DNA of 64,000 bases from the NCBI GenBank assembly GCA_002007465.1, contig LNAC01000340.1:394850-458849 (forward strand), written 5' to 3'. The position numbers and the translations under genes were made by a program. Numbering within the stretch: position 1 is the stretch's first letter; each line of letters begins with the position of its first letter. This stretch comes from Ailurus styani. Taxonomy: Eukaryota; Chordata; Mammalia; Carnivora; Ailuridae. Below are positions 37,160-49,169 of the stretch, piece by piece. Below the pieces are notes generated by a model. It saw only the letters and a program-made list of their open reading frames with translations. It was not told the DNA's origin and made no database searches.

Positions 37160-37350
37160 CAAGGCCACTTAGATTAGAAATGGACTCAACTATCTCCTAG
37201 CTCTGTAACCTTGAGCAAATCCCTCAGCCTCTCCATGCCTCAGTTTTTCATCTTTCATTGGCCATAATAACACCACATGCCTCAATGTTTGCCTGTGAGG
37301 ATTACATGAGATCAGTAGAACAGTGTCTGGCCCCCCAAATGTTACTACGG
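37160..37350 (+). repeat. MIR SINE, sense
   Basis: It contains CCTAGCTCTGTAACCTTGAG, CATGCCTCAGTTTTTCATC and AGAACAGTGTCTGGCCC. Confidence 0.75.
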
Positions 37351-37369
37351 TCGTTATTTTCCACCTGAA

Positions 37370-37606
37370 ATGCTCCATCTCCTAACCGCATTATCTGGTG
37401 GAGATCTCCAGGCAGTGACTCTAGGGAAAATGGGCCAGTCCCTTCTTCCCAGTGGCTTGTTGCTTCACTGAAGTCTTCTACTAAAATACAAGCTCCAAAG
37501 GAAAGGATCACTGCTATAGCCTCATCACCTAAAAAAGTGCCCAGCACTTACTAGGCATTCAATACATGATTGTTGAATGAATGAATGAATGAATGAATGA
37601 ATGAGT
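37370..37606 (+). repeat. L2 3' end with (GAAT)n tail
   Basis: It contains AAAGTGCCCAGCACTTACTAGG and CATTCAATACATGATTGTTG, then eight or so GAAT units (37571-37606), a usual expansion of the L2 tail. Confidence 0.7.
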
Positions 37607-37812
37607 GGATAGGTGGAAACTGCACCATAACCCAAGCAAAGAACCAGGAAGAAGGAACTAGAGCTCCTTTCCCTTCTTTGTGTCTCTTCTCCTTTTAGAT
37701 TCCACACAGGAAGTTAATGAAGATTATCATTGGGATCCAAGGCTAGGAATCAATCAAATCTTTCTTGAGTGATTGCCATATCCCTCTTCTTGGAATTCTA
37801 AACATGGAGAGG

Positions 37813-37999
37813 GGCACCTGGGTGGCTTAGCTGGTTGTGCGTCTACTTCAGCTCAGGTCATGATCTCAAGGTCCTGGGACTGAGCCCTGCATCAGGTCCC
37901 TGCTCAGTGGAAAGTCTTCTTCTCCCTCTCCCTCTGCCTCTTCGCCCCTTCTCATGCTCTCTCTCTCCCTCTCTCTCTCAAAATTTAAAAAAAAATCTA
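37813..37999 (+). mobile_element. CAN SINE
   Basis: It has the head GGCACCTGGGTGGCTTAGC, a CT-rich tract and an A-rich end. The target-site duplication aacatggagagg (37801-37812) pairs with aaaatggagagg (38000-38011), one mismatch. Confidence 0.93.
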
Positions 38000-38430
38000 A
38001 AAATGGAGAGGTACAGTCCCTGTCCATTAGGAACTTCTGCTCCAGGTGGGGGATACAGCCAGGAAACAGACACCACTCTAGTTGTTTCCATCTGAAGGAA
38101 TCTAATACAAAGAATCAGTTACAGAAGAAATGGCAGAGCTGAGGAGCTACATGGGACAGGAAGGAGACAACCAGGACAGTAGCATCAGCAAGAAGATGCT
38201 GCTACCCCTAGGGCTGGTGGGACAGGGAGAAGACAGTGTTATGAGAACTCAGAAGCCAGGCTGAGTTGGACAGGCTCTAGAGTCAAATGGAGGCTGAGCT
38301 GGAGTTGTTGCTCCATGTTGGAGGGGCTGCCTGGAAGGGTTTGGACTCAAGGATGAGACACAGCTGCTGCCAAGAACACAACCTGAGGTGGACAGAAAGG
38401 GATTGAAAAACTCTGGGTTCGCCATGATGT

Positions 38431-38442
38431 CCCCCCCCCCCC
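38431..38442. repeat. Poly-C run
   Basis: Twelve consecutive C. Such runs are length-variable and prone to sequencing error. Confidence 0.9.
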
Positions 38443-38689
38443 ACCGTCTTCTGCCGGTGCCTCCCATTAGCCAAACCCAGCAAGAAGCTGGCGGGTGAGG
38501 GAGTCTGGGAAAGGTAATGCCTGTGATACAAAGGTGACAAAGCAGGTCAGGAGAAAGGCAGGCATGGAAATGAGCATAAAGAAGCAAAGGACCAGTTCAG
38601 GAAGACAAGAAGATTATTTCTAGATGTGTATCTATTATGGAGTGACCCAGCATAATGCTACAAACATTCAGAAATGGAAGCTTTGATTC

Positions 38690-39035
38690 TGTCCCACCTT
38701 CATTCTCACTGTCCTTGCCTGGTAAAATAATTCATTGCCTCCTGTGGGACTGTCTGGTCTCATTCACTGCCATCTACCTGGTTACCTGCCTCCACGCTTT
38801 CTACAAACTAAGAATAGTTTCTTAAATACACTGTGTGGCTTTATTCATGCCATTCTGTCTGTATGGAATGCCCTTTTTTTGTTGTTGGTGCCCATTGGAC
38901 TCCTATGCATCCTTCAAAGCCCATCTCAAATGTTACCAGTTGGTAAGAACTACCACACTCATCCTGTCCTGCCCTATAGAACTAGCCTTTCTCTTTGCTC
39001 TGTTTCTTTGAAATATTAAACACATACTTCTACTA
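38690..39035 (+). repeat. L2 LINE fragment
   Basis: It contains TTTATTCATGCCATTCTGTC, CATCCTTCAAAGCCCATCTC and AAATGTTACCAGTTGGTAAG, in L2 sense order. Confidence 0.65.
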
Positions 39036-39339
39036 CAGCCTTGACTGAAAATTATTAGCTGTTCATATTATTTAACAACAGCCTTCTGCTCTTTTCTTTG
39101 TGCAAAAGGGCAGTAACTAAGAGTGTAGAGTGGAGATCATAAAAATTCATGTTTACCAGTGGCTGGCTGTTTTTTTAGATGAGTTTTTAACCTCTGAGTT
39201 TCTATTATTTTTTTATGTGGTGAAAATCATGATGCCCCATAACCTCATAGAATTTTAGCTACGTGAAACAATGCATGTAAATACTTAGCACAGTGCCTGA
39301 CACATAAAAAGTTTCCATCTAATAAATACCAGCTACTAT

Positions 39340-40370
39340 TAATGTAATCCTAATCTTCAAACTAATAATAATAATGATGATGAGATCATATTGTACATAT
39401 TGATTTGTAACCTACTTTTTTCATTAAAATATATCTCTTTCCCCTATTCTTAAGTATTTTTTTATATTTTCCCAACTTTTAATTTTGAAATTTTTTTTAA
39501 AGATTTTATTTATTTATTTGACACAGAGACAGAGATTACAAGTAGGCAGAGAGGCAGGGAGAGAGACAGGGAGAGGAAGAAGCAGGCTCCCTGCTGAGCA
39601 GAGAGCCCGATGCGGGCCTCGATCCCAGGACACTGAGATCATGACCTGAGCCGAAAGCAGAGGCTTTAACCCACTGAGCCACCCAGGCGCCCTGAAATTT
39701 TTTTAACAGAAAAGTTGATAGATATATACCCCATCCGCCGTTTACTCAGATTCAGTATGTCTAACATTTGCCTTCTATTTCTCTCTCTGTGAAAGGGGTG
39801 TGTGTGTGTGCGTGCATATGATATAATGTTCCTTTCTTCCTGAACCATTTGAAAGTAAGCTGCAAAGATCTTGACATTTCAGCATGTATCCCCACTATAT
39901 ATACTACTTTCTCCTACAAAGCCTACCCAAGAAATAGCACTGATGTATTAATATTATCTAACATATAATTCATATTTCAGTTGTCTCCCAAGTATCCTTT
40001 ACAGTGGTTTTTCCTTACATCATCTGATGACTACAGAGAATTCTACTGAATGCACGTCCAATAATTTGTTCAATGAATCTATTATTTTTGGACATTTTCA
40101 TTCTTTCCAATATTGCATCATTGTACACAGCTCTGAAAAAAATCTTGACAGCTATTTTTTTAAGTATATTTGACTTATTTCCTTGAGAAAAATTTCTACA
40201 GTGAAACTTGGTCCAAGGCAATGCAGCATTCTAAGAACCTGATGCAGGATGCTAACTTTCCCTGGGAGAAGACGGTACCACTTTATGCCCCCCAGAAGTG
40301 CACACAACTGCATCTCCACACCATTGACGCCACTGTTAGTATCATTTCTATATTTATCAATTGAATAAGA
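39340..40370 (-). repeat. Old L1 (L1M) fragments, split by a SINE (orientation tentative)
   Basis: It contains GAACCATTTGAAAGTAAGCTGC, CATTTCAGCATGTATCCCC and GTTGTCTCCCAAGTATCC, a run typical of old L1. A CAN SINE sits at 39498-39692. No coding capacity remains. Confidence 0.5.
39498..39692 (-). mobile_element. CAN SINE
   Basis: Reverse orientation: AAGATTTTATTTATTTATTTG at the left and CACTGAGCCACCCAGGCGCC at the right, close to consensus. The target-site duplication, tgaaa followed by seven T, lies at 39486-39497 and 39693-39704. Confidence 0.96.
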
Positions 40371-40384
40371 GAAATCATAACCAA

Positions 40385-40600
40385 CATTCATTTGACATTC
40401 CTAATGTACAAGCCGTTATTCCAGGAGTATGACATACATCAACTTGCCTCGCCCTTATCATTACCCTATCATCTTCGTTTTACAGATGAGGAAACTGAGC
40501 AAAGAGTTTCAGCAGCTTGCCCAAGGTCACACAGCTAGGGAGCAGCAACCTGGGGAGCCTGAATCCAGAGACTGTATCATGACCTACCTTATACTATTAC
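40385..40600 (-). repeat. MIR SINE, antisense
   Basis: It shows TTTTACAGATGAGGAAACTG, GCTTGCCCAAGGTCACACAG and CTAGGGAGCAGCAACCTGG, close to MIR consensus. Confidence 0.85.
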
Positions 40601-40609
40601 CTCTCAGTA

Positions 40610-42070
40610 GAGTGTCTAACATTTATTTGATCATCCCTGAAGCTGCATTTTTTCACGTATTTGTCTTTTATACCCTTGCTTGCGAGAATATCTGGTTTAC
40701 ATCATTTCCTTTTGGGGGGGTGTGCGGTTGGTTGCGAGGTATTCATCTTTTTCTTAATAATTTTTAAGAACAACTTATAAAATAAAAATATAACAGTTTT
40801 TCTGTATTGTAGGTAATTTTCCATGGCTTGACATTTTCCCCTTTAAATTTATTTGTTTATTGATTTACTTGTCTGTTCATCCAGCATAAGTTTACTTTTT
40901 AATAGTTAAATTAGTCAATTCTTCTGTTGAAGTCTGCTAAGTGAAAAAAGCCTGCCCTACTTTTTAAAGGATAAACATTATCCTATAGTTTATCTCATAT
41001 CTTCACACTGTACGTTGAAATCCTCAATCCATCTCATTTCTCTGTACCTTTGCCAACACCAGCTCTGCCTTATTTCTAAAGCACATCCCAAATACCTTCC
41101 AGGAATAGAAATGGGACATTGTTTGCTGAGAGGTGGGTCCAGGGACATTTACTACTATATTAAATCCGGAAAGGTCACGTGCATTCCTAAGGGACAGTGC
41201 GCCAAAGACAAAATAGGATTGCCATTTCAATCTGCTTCCTAAATGAGCTACCCTTTTCCCCTACTGCTTTCCATCCCAAATATGAAACGCTTGGTACATG
41301 TTAGACTGTTAAGACAAAAGCCCTGTTTCACCAGCCTTCTCTGAAGAGGGCTAGATGCGGAGAGCAGTGGTAGTTGAGGGAAAGGCACGCCAAGAATTCA
41401 TTTCAATTTGAAAGAACTTTTCAGGGCTTTATTTATTCCAAGAGTTCTTTAAACATTTTAAATACAATCCGATGAAGTGTTTCAGGCACTGTTTCAATAA
41501 CGATTATGTCTCCTCTCCTTGAGGACAATGCCTTGCTTCAATACACATCAGTGTTTTCAGCAGACCTTTGATTTTAACATTAGCCAATCCCATTCTTTCT
41601 CTCCTTTGCTCTTTGCCCAAATATTGTGACTGAAACCATTACTCACAAAATGAAACAATTAGCGTATTTCCAAAAATACTTCATTAGAAATACAGCAACC
41701 CCATCACCCAAGCAACAATTTGGTGCTTTGCAGTGCCTTACAACATAGTAGATAATCAGTCAATGTTTGCTAAGCAAATTAGCAAAGTGTGCATGGGGTC
41801 CAGAGAAAGAAGAATAGCTATTAAGTCTATAATGAACAAAGGGGGCATACTCTGAAATTTTTGCAGGGGAGCTTAAGCCTTTGAAATTACAACTTTAATT
41901 CATTTACTCATTTAGCTAATAGAGAATTTTCCAACGTGTGCCCCATAAAACATTCGCCCTATGAAATGCAGAGGAAAAGGAAAAAAAAAGTTGAAAAGTT
42001 ACAGACCCATTCTCCCTCTCGTAGAGACTTAGGATAAACATTTGCATATTAAAAGCTCTGTCTCTTCCCA
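40610..42070. other. AT-rich intergenic stretch without recognised elements
   Basis: I see no gene. The part around 41395-41720 looks repeat-free and could be conserved, but I cannot show this. Confidence 0.4.
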
Positions 42071-42074
42071 CAGC

Positions 42075-42190
42075 ATAGAAACATGTTTAAATTAACTTAA
42101 ACTCCATAATGGCAGAAGTCGGGTCTGTCATGCTCAGTGTGTCCCAAGAGCTTCATATAATGCTATTAGATGTTTATTGAATGAAAAGAA
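42075..42190 (+). repeat. L2 3' end
   Basis: It contains ACTCCATAATGGCAGAAGTC and GCTATTAGATGTTTATTGAATG. Confidence 0.55.
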
Positions 42191-42194
42191 TGTT

Positions 42195-42615
42195 CTAGAT
42201 CTCTACTGCTGATAAAGAATTACCCCAAAGCTCCATGACTTAAAAGAACAACACTGATTACCTCACAGTTTCTGTGGGTCAGGATTCCAGGTTCAGCTAA
42301 AGCGAGTCCTCGGCTCAGGGTCCCACAGGCTGCAGTCATCTCAAGCCTCATTTAGGAAGGGCCCACTTTCAAAATCACTCACTTGGCTGTTGCTGGCCTC
42401 AGGTGCTCACTAATTATTGGCTGGAGACGTCAACTCCTTGTCACATGGGTGGCTCACAAAATAACAGCTGGTTTCCCTCAGAGACAAAGGCAAAAGAAGG
42501 GAGCCACAAGAGAAGGCAAGAGGGAAGCCACAGATTTTTTTATAACCTAGTATCAGAATTGACATGCCATCACTTTTGCTATGTTCCATTAGATGTGAGT
42601 CAATAAACCCACCCC
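42195..42615 (+). repeat. Ancient interspersed repeat (LTR-like or other)
   Basis: It contains the familiar phrases CTCACAGTTTCTGTGGGTCAG and CTCGGCTCAGGGTCCCACAGG. Related text occurs at 56945-57110. The family is not identified with confidence. Confidence 0.45.
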
Positions 42616-42647
42616 ACACCCAAGGGTGTGATTACTGGCAACGGAGG

Positions 42648-42649
<2 letters not shown>

Positions 42650-42685
<36 letters not shown>

Positions 42686-42740
42686 GTGTGTGTGTATGTG
42701 TGTGTGTGTGTGTATATAGAGAGAGAGAGAAAGAGAGAGA
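42650..42740. repeat. Palindromic (CA)n-(TG)n followed by (GA)n
   Basis: About 16 CA units meet about 14 TG units across a CATATG centre, then a (GA)n run leads into the adjoining SINE. Confidence 0.95.
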
Positions 42741-42904
42741 TTTTACTTATTTATTTGATAGAGAGCTCATGCAAGGAGGGGGATGGGCAGGCAGAGGGAG
42801 AGGGAGAAGCAGGCTCCCTGATGAGCCGAGAGCCCAATCCCAGAACCCTGGGATCATGAATTGAGCTGAAGGCAGACTGAGCCAACTGAGCCACCCAGAT
42901 GCCC
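42739..42904 (-). mobile_element. CAN SINE (diverged)
   Basis: Reverse orientation, with TTTACTTATTTATTTG at the left and CTGAGCCACCCAGATGCCC at the right. The (GA)n left of it is probably an expanded CT tract of this SINE. No target-site duplication can be read through the microsatellite. Confidence 0.88.
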
Positions 42905-43059
42905 TAAAACAGCAAACATATTTTGAGGACCTAGCACTGTCTCCTTGAAGAGCTTAGAGTTTCGTCCCAATCTGAGAATCCCTTTTAGAACGTATCACCT
43001 TGGGAGAAGTACACTTAAGAGATCACCAATATAGATTCCAACCAAAAAAGATGGGGAAG

Positions 43060-43770
43060 GATTCTGTCATGGTTATGGCCTCCTGACTGACTAGCTTGTG
43101 CCCTCTCTCCCCTTGTCTTCTTGATGGAGCACTGGACATGACCTAAATTTGGCTGGAGGGTTGCTTCCACCAGGATTTTGAACTTTTTTTTAAGTGACCT
43201 CTACACCCAACATGGGGCTCAAACTTACAGCCCCGAGATCAAGAGTCGCATGCAATACTCACAGAGCCAGCCAGGTGCCCCCAGATTTTGAATTTTAAGA
43301 GTCACATGAAATACAGAGCTAGTGAGCTAGCATTCATGATGGAAGTAGCATTGGAGCTCGTGAAGTCATCAAAGCTGATCATAAATATAGAAATTCTCAT
43401 GTATGGGCACTTCATAGAATTATATTCCCTACGCCTACACCCCCCCCCCAAATTGGACATGGTCATATGCTTTGCTTTGGTCAGGGAAATGTGAGGGGAA
43501 GTAGCATACATCACATCAAAAAGAAGCTTTAAGAGCTGATTCAGTTGATAGGCTACACTTGTCCTTCTCTTTTCCACATTCTGGAATCATGGAAGCACAA
43601 AGCCTCCATTTCTTTGGGACATTGAACGACTCTGATGAGCAGAGTCACACTGCCCACCACTGTAGAGATACAATGGGAATGAGAAATGAACCTTCATCAC
43701 TTAAGTCATTGAGACATTGGGGTTGTTTGTCACTCCAGCGTAGCCTTGCTGGCCCAGGAGTCCAGCAATG
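43060..43770 (+). repeat. Ancient MaLR/ERVL-like LTR fragment, split by an old SINE
   Basis: It shows CTTTGCTTTGGTCAGGGAAATG, CCACATTCTGGAATCATGG and TTAAGTCATTGAGACATTGG followed by GGTTGTTTGTCACTCC, an LTR-like order. Confidence 0.5.
43183..43282 (-). mobile_element. Older, short CAN-type SINE
   Basis: Reverse orientation; only about 100 bp, with GGGGCTCAAACTTACAGCC and a CAGCCAGGTGCCCC end. The flanks share gattttgaa (43174-43182 and about 43284-43292), consistent with a target-site duplication. Confidence 0.8.
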
Positions 43771-44409
43771 GTAGATGGAGCATCTAGTCGTGGTGGTGTC
43801 AGTGTTATCAGCCTAAGAAGCCATGACTTTGGCTGTATTTTTTAACCTCTCTTCATTCCCACTGGGGCTCTGAAGCTGGCTCTGTGGGCTATCTCCTCCC
43901 AGGAGCCCACCAATGAATCCCTCTCCCGCATACATTACTCAGGGCAGGTTTCTCTTGCTTGCAGTCCCAAACCTTGCCTGATACCAATCCTGTTTCATTC
44001 AACAAGAATCTCTTGAACCCAGTGTGGTCATCATTGTCCTAACAGCAGGCAAGTTTAGGGTTGAAACTCAATAACGAATATGACATATTCCTTAATCCTC
44101 GATCTCAAGTAATTTATAATCTCATTAAACAAATAATATGCACATGAATGAAACTTGTTGAGAAATTTAAAATAAGCCTGGGGTGACACTGGAGGCTCTG
44201 GGATGAGTTCTTTACCTAGGAAATACACAAATTAAAAAAAAATAGGGCATATCTATTTTAATCTCTCTGTCCTACCCTTCATCCGCCAAAATTTACATCT
44301 TTTGATTTGAAAAATATTTTCTCGACACAGGAAATATGATTGTTGCAACAGTACTCAGCACACTGGAAGGCATAAGTACATATCTGTTGAGTTCCTTGGT
44401 GAATGAGTG

Positions 44410-44620
44410 TGAGCAAGAGCACATGGACTTTAGAATGAGCAAGCTAGGGTTCATTTATTAGCTGTGTGCCACGTCCATTATGGTCTAGAAACAGAGACTT
44501 CGGTAATCCTCAGCACAGAATGGAGATGCTAATATTGGTTTCCCAGGATTGTTGCCAGAATTGAATTTATATGATGGTATAGAGGGAGCCTGCAAAGAAT
44601 GGAAATAGGCATTTGGATAC
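44410..44620 (+). repeat. MIR SINE, sense
   Basis: It contains GCACATGGACTTTAGAATGAG, TTCATTTATTAGCTGTGTGCC and CCCAGGATTGTTGCCAGAATTG. Confidence 0.65.
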
Positions 44621-45054
44621 CCCCACATATGTATCTACGTGTGTGTGTGCATACACTCTCCACAATGCATTTCCCTTTTATTAATTCATATATAAATAGT
44701 CATATAGATTTTATTGATTCATACAGAAGTATAGAAATAGAGCGTCTCCCATATGCTGCATGCAGTGGTAATGGCTGAGACTCAGTGGTGAGCAATGAAA
44801 TACACCTTATGAGGAGTGGGATGAATGACAAGGGATATTCAGGGAGCTAAGGCCATACGATAAGGAACACTGGGACTGACCTCTGGTAAAAATAAGCCCT
44901 TGGCACTTTGCCAAAGTCTTGAAAGTTCTCCCAGGTTTCACCCTCTATACTTCCCCAGCTGAGAAAAAAAAATCAAAGGCCAGATATGACAGATGCTGTG
45001 AGTCACTTATCCAATATCCACCTCTCCTTTCTCCTACCATCAGAGCTTTGATTT

Positions 45055-45242
45055 CCAGGTGTCTGGGTGGCTCAGTGGGCTAAGCGGCTGCCTTCACCTC
45101 AGGTCATGATCTCAGGGTCCTGTGATTCAGCCTGCTCAGTGGGTTGCCTGCTTCTCCCTCTCCCTCTCCCCCTCTCTCCCTGCTCCCCCTGCCTTGTGAG
45201 TGCACTCTCTCTCTCAGATAAATAAAAAAATCTTAAAAAAAA
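45055..45242 (+). mobile_element. CAN SINE
   Basis: It has the head CAGGTGTCTGGGTGGCTCAG, a long CT-rich tract and an A-rich end. The perfect target-site duplication agagctttgattt lies at 45042-45054 and 45243-45255. Confidence 0.95.
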
Positions 45243-45654
45243 AGAGCTTTGATTTTCTTCAAGATAGTCATGTTTCCTGCTAGAAGACCACATTTCCTAA
45301 CCTTTCCGGCAACGGAGGGTGGCTGCGGAGCTCGGTGGTGGCCTCAGAGATGTAAGCAGAAGTCTGTGAGACATTTATGGGAAAGATTTGCTTTCTTGAC
45401 ATGAATGTCACCTCCTCTTCACTGTCACTTCTTTCTTTTACCAGCCCAGAACATGAAAGGGAGGCCAGAGGTGGAGTGAACAGCGTGTGCCCACAAGGAC
45501 ACCATGGGGACAAGAAAGCCGCCCACCACAGGTGGCACAGAGGAAAGCTGGAGGAGCCAAGGGGCCCTGTGGCATCGTGAGCCACCCTAATGGCCTGACT
45601 CGGCCAACATTGCTTGCATCTTCTGGGAGACAGCAGAATTCCGAGCCTTTAATG

Positions 45655-46300
45655 TTATCTGGATCAATTTGCAAACATTTCTTGAGCACGTACAACATAC
45701 AAGATGAGATTCTAGGCTCTAGGGATAGAGCAGAGCAAAAAGATACTGAGGGGAAGAATATTCCCACGGGGGACCAGCCAGTGCCAGCGAAGGGCTGAGT
45801 GTGGAGGGAGCAAAGTGAGCAAAGAGGAGAGTGGGAGGAGATGGGGTCTGACAGGTGACAGTGACAGTGGGGGAGAGAGGGCTTATCTAGAGCAGGGGTC
45901 AGCAAGCTTTTCCTGTAAAGAGTCAAGAGATTTGAGCCTTTGCAGACCATGTAGTCTCCACTATAACGGCTTAACTGCTTAAGAAAGCAGCCAAAGACAT
46001 CATGTCAACAAAGGATGTGGTCGTTCCAGAACTTTCTTTGCAACAGGCAGTGGGCAGCTGGGTTTGGCTGCAGGGCCGTAATTTGCAGAACCCTAATGCA
46101 GGGCCGTGTAGATCAGTGTAAGGACTGGGACTTTTACTAGAAGTAATTGATTAGCACTTGGAAGGCTTTGAGTATGGGAGTGACATGGAAATGCATCCTA
46201 ACAGGATCACTCTGGGTGTTGGCTAGAGAATAAAAATTAAGGGTAGAGGGCTTGAGGGAAAGCCGGAGACCAGTTCAGAGAGGACAGCAATAATCCAGTC
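45655..46300 (-). repeat. L2 LINE, antisense, split by a hAT element
   Basis: It runs TTCTTGAGCACGTACAACATAC, CTCTAGGGATAGAGCAGAGC on the left and TGACATGGAAATGCATCC, GGATCACTCTGGGTGTTGGC on the right, the two halves of one antisense L2 with the hAT fossil between. Confidence 0.7.
45893..46094 (+). mobile_element. hAT-type DNA transposon fossil (MER1-like)
   Basis: It starts CAGGGGTCAGCAAGCTTTTCC and ends in the degraded inverted terminus TTTGCAGAACCCT. It is non-autonomous with no coding capacity. The family name is by recognition. Confidence 0.65.
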
Positions 46301-46309
46301 TTGTGTCAC

Positions 46310-47520
46310 ATAAAATATTTCCTTGGTTTCCCAATCAACGGCGAGAGTATGACAGTGTTACTCAAATGATTTATCCAACCTGCCATGCCTCATGCAGAAT
46401 TAATGATGCCCACCTTCCCTCCAGAGGGGAGGACCCCAAGTGCTTGGCGACCTGATTTGCCAAGCAGAACATAAAGAACTTTGTATCTACTTGAAACAGT
46501 GGGGGGAGATTTTAAATAGGCAACACACAATCAGACAAATTGGAAGAGACACAGGACACGGAGACTCGCACATGCACAAAAATCAAAACCAAGAGCAGCC
46601 CAGCCCCAAGCACAGGTGATCTACAGGGAACCAGACCTGGGACCAGGGCATTTTGTTGACTTCATGGTAGAACAGGCTCATCACAAACACCGAGGTGCAG
46701 ACGGCAATAATGGAGAAGTTATTTTCCTCCTGTCTACTGCACATATTATGTTGGCCTTGGGGACAGGGAAGGCTCATGATAAAAAGCAGCCATGTCTGAT
46801 TCAGGTTTGGCTGAGAGGATATGCTCAACAGCCACCTGTTGGTACAAGAGCCACATTGGGTGGGGAGGGGGAGGAGGAGGAGGTTGACTGACACTGTTGT
46901 GGCCTCCGCATCACCATTCCTTCCTTCCTTCCACCGAGAAGAATCCTCACCTTCGTTCTCCCTGCTCTGAGCGGCCATGTCCCTAGGCAGGTCCCTTCCC
47001 GGCCCCAGGGATGAATCCTTGGTGGTCTGTGCCAACCATGGGGTTCTCTTTTTCCTTGCTAAATGTGGTGGCCATGAGAATGTGCCTCTGGGATCCCCTA
47101 CTGTAGGGAGTGTAATTGGATGTCAGCCCATTGACTGTGCTCGAAAATCCATCCCAGCCTTGGCCATGACTCACATTTCCCTTGGGCTGCTCCCAGTCAA
47201 TGACAGAGAACGGCAGGGATACAAAGACAGGCTTATGTCTGGGGTGACAAGGGACTTCTTCCACAGGTGACTTCCCTGTCTTGCCAAGGGCCCCTCAGAA
47301 CATTCCTTAGGCTACACTGCAGTGCATCCTTCACCCAGCCTTCCTCCTGCTCTCTCTCCTTCACTCAGGGTCAGACCCACATTACTGTCTGCTGGCTACC
47401 CCATCCTTCTAGCTCCTCCCCATTTTGTCACAGACATTCCCCCTACTACGTTTCTAGCATGTTCAATCCTATCCCAACATCTGCTTCTTAGAGAACCTGG
47501 ACCCAACACACCAAGTAACT
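46310..47520. other. Intergenic stretch without recognised elements
   Basis: The longest frame (46583-47035, minus, 150 codons) has no recognisable domain and no coding signature. I see no gene. Confidence 0.5.
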
Positions 47521-47529
47521 ATTAAAGCA

Positions 47530-48135
47530 GGAGCAAGTGTTAAAATTTGGCCAATGAGATGCAAAGGGGAGTGTGGGGAGGAGAGTTTCTAGGAAGCTTT
47601 TCTATAGTCTTAGAGAAGGAACCCAGATTAGGACAGGCTTTTGTTGTCATTGCTATTGTTTTGTTTATTTCTTCACTGCCTCAGGACTAGGGGTGGGTCC
47701 AGATTTTGTGGGGCATAACACTTATATAATCTGAAGTACCTTCTTTAAGTAAGAAAATGCACATACAGTTTCTTTCTGAAAATTTCACAAGGTATATGGC
47801 CACCTGAGCACACTGCTAGGTCTAGAAAGGGCCTGTGAAAGTGAGAGACCTTGAAGCTCAACTTTCATTAGCTTCATGGAAATCTTCCTCTGCTTTTGAT
47901 GTTGCCATCAATATGAGATGACTGGAGCTGGGGCAGCCATTCTGGGATCATGAGCCAACACAATGGAAGGAACCATTGATCATTCCACTGACGTTACCAA
48001 GCTGCCTGAGTCCCCAACTCTGGAACCACCCTACTTCTAGATTTAGGGTTATGAGAACTAATGAATGAATAAATGTCCTTATTCTTTAAGCCAAATTTAG
48101 TTGGATTTTCTCTGATTTGCAGCCAAAAGTATTTT
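47530..48135 (+). repeat. Ancient LTR-like fragment
   Basis: It contains TTTGGCCAATGAGATGCAAAGG, GGGGCAGCCATTCTGGGATC, AATAAATGTCCTTATTCTTT and AAGCCAAATTTAGTTGG near its 3' end. The same LTR class as 59400-59900 seems likely. Confidence 0.55.
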
Positions 48136-48667
48136 CACTGATTTCAGATTTACTTCTGAAAAGGTTTCTTCTGCCAACCTCATCCCATGTTATACACTCA
48201 GTGATGAAGAGTGATCTGGGATGAGGAAAGAAAGGAGATGACATAGGAACCCTTGCAATAGGGTCATCACAGCTGATGTTTCCTGAGAAAATCCAGTAAT
48301 TCTTCCAAGCAGACATAAGTGAATGAGTGATCGAGTTAGAGAATACACTTGACTGTAAGAAAATGGTGAGAGTCCTGACACAGAGAAAAATGTTTGAGAC
48401 TTTAGTTGTGATCTGGAGCTGTGAGTCACTGGAGAGGCAATGGGGAGGTACTCAATCACATCAAAACTGCTGTGCTGTTCCCGCTGTATCACCGAGGAAT
48501 ACAATGAGAATGTCTCAGGGGACAAAGCACTAGGATCAAACCACAGGGATTCATGGCACATATAAAATCCTTCTAAAATACTGAGCCAACAATACTTTAA
48601 CCAAAAAAAGGTTATCTTGACGGCTGCAGGTAATGATGGCCTAGGACATGAATTGAGCCCTGGCTTT

Positions 48668-48919
48668 TTTTTATTTTTTGAAGATTTTATTTATTTATTT
48701 ATTTACTTACTTACTTACTTACTTACTTATTTACTTATTTATTTATTTATTTGACAGAGAGAGACACAGTGAGAGAGGGAACACAAGCAGGGGGAGTGGG
48801 AGAGAAAGAAGTAGGCTCCCTGCTGAGCAGGAGCCAAATGCATGGCTCAATCCCAGGACCCTGGCATCTGACCTGATCCAAAGGCAGATGCTTAACAACT
48901 GAGCCATCTAGGCGCTCCA
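48668..48919 (-). mobile_element. CAN SINE with expanded (TTTA/TTAC)n tail
   Basis: Reverse orientation. The tail has grown to about 65 bp of ATTT and ACTT units (48685-48750), and the right end is a diverged head ACTGAGCCATCTAGGCGC. The target-site duplication agccctggcttt lies at 48656-48667 and 48920-48931. Confidence 0.95.
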
Positions 48920-48931
48920 AGCCCTGGCTTT

Positions 48932-49110
48932 ATGCCAGGCACGGTGCCAGCACTTTACAGAGAACATTTCATGTAATCTTCATAGCAAACTTGTGATAGA
49001 AGAACTCATATCCCCATGAACAGATGAGGCAATCGAGGATAAGAAAAGTTGAGTTGCTCAAAGGCACAGAGCCAGGAAATGATGGAACCAGAATCAAATC
49101 CCAGTAGTAT
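48932..49110 (-). repeat. MIR SINE, antisense
   Basis: It contains TGCCAGGCACGGTGCCAGC, GAACAGATGAGGCAATCGAGG and CAGAATCAAATCCCAG. The SINE above inserted at its edge. Confidence 0.8.
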
Positions 49111-49169
49111 GGATCTAGCACTAGCTTTTTCTTGCCTCATTTTTCCTCTTCTCAAGACCCTTGCAATTT

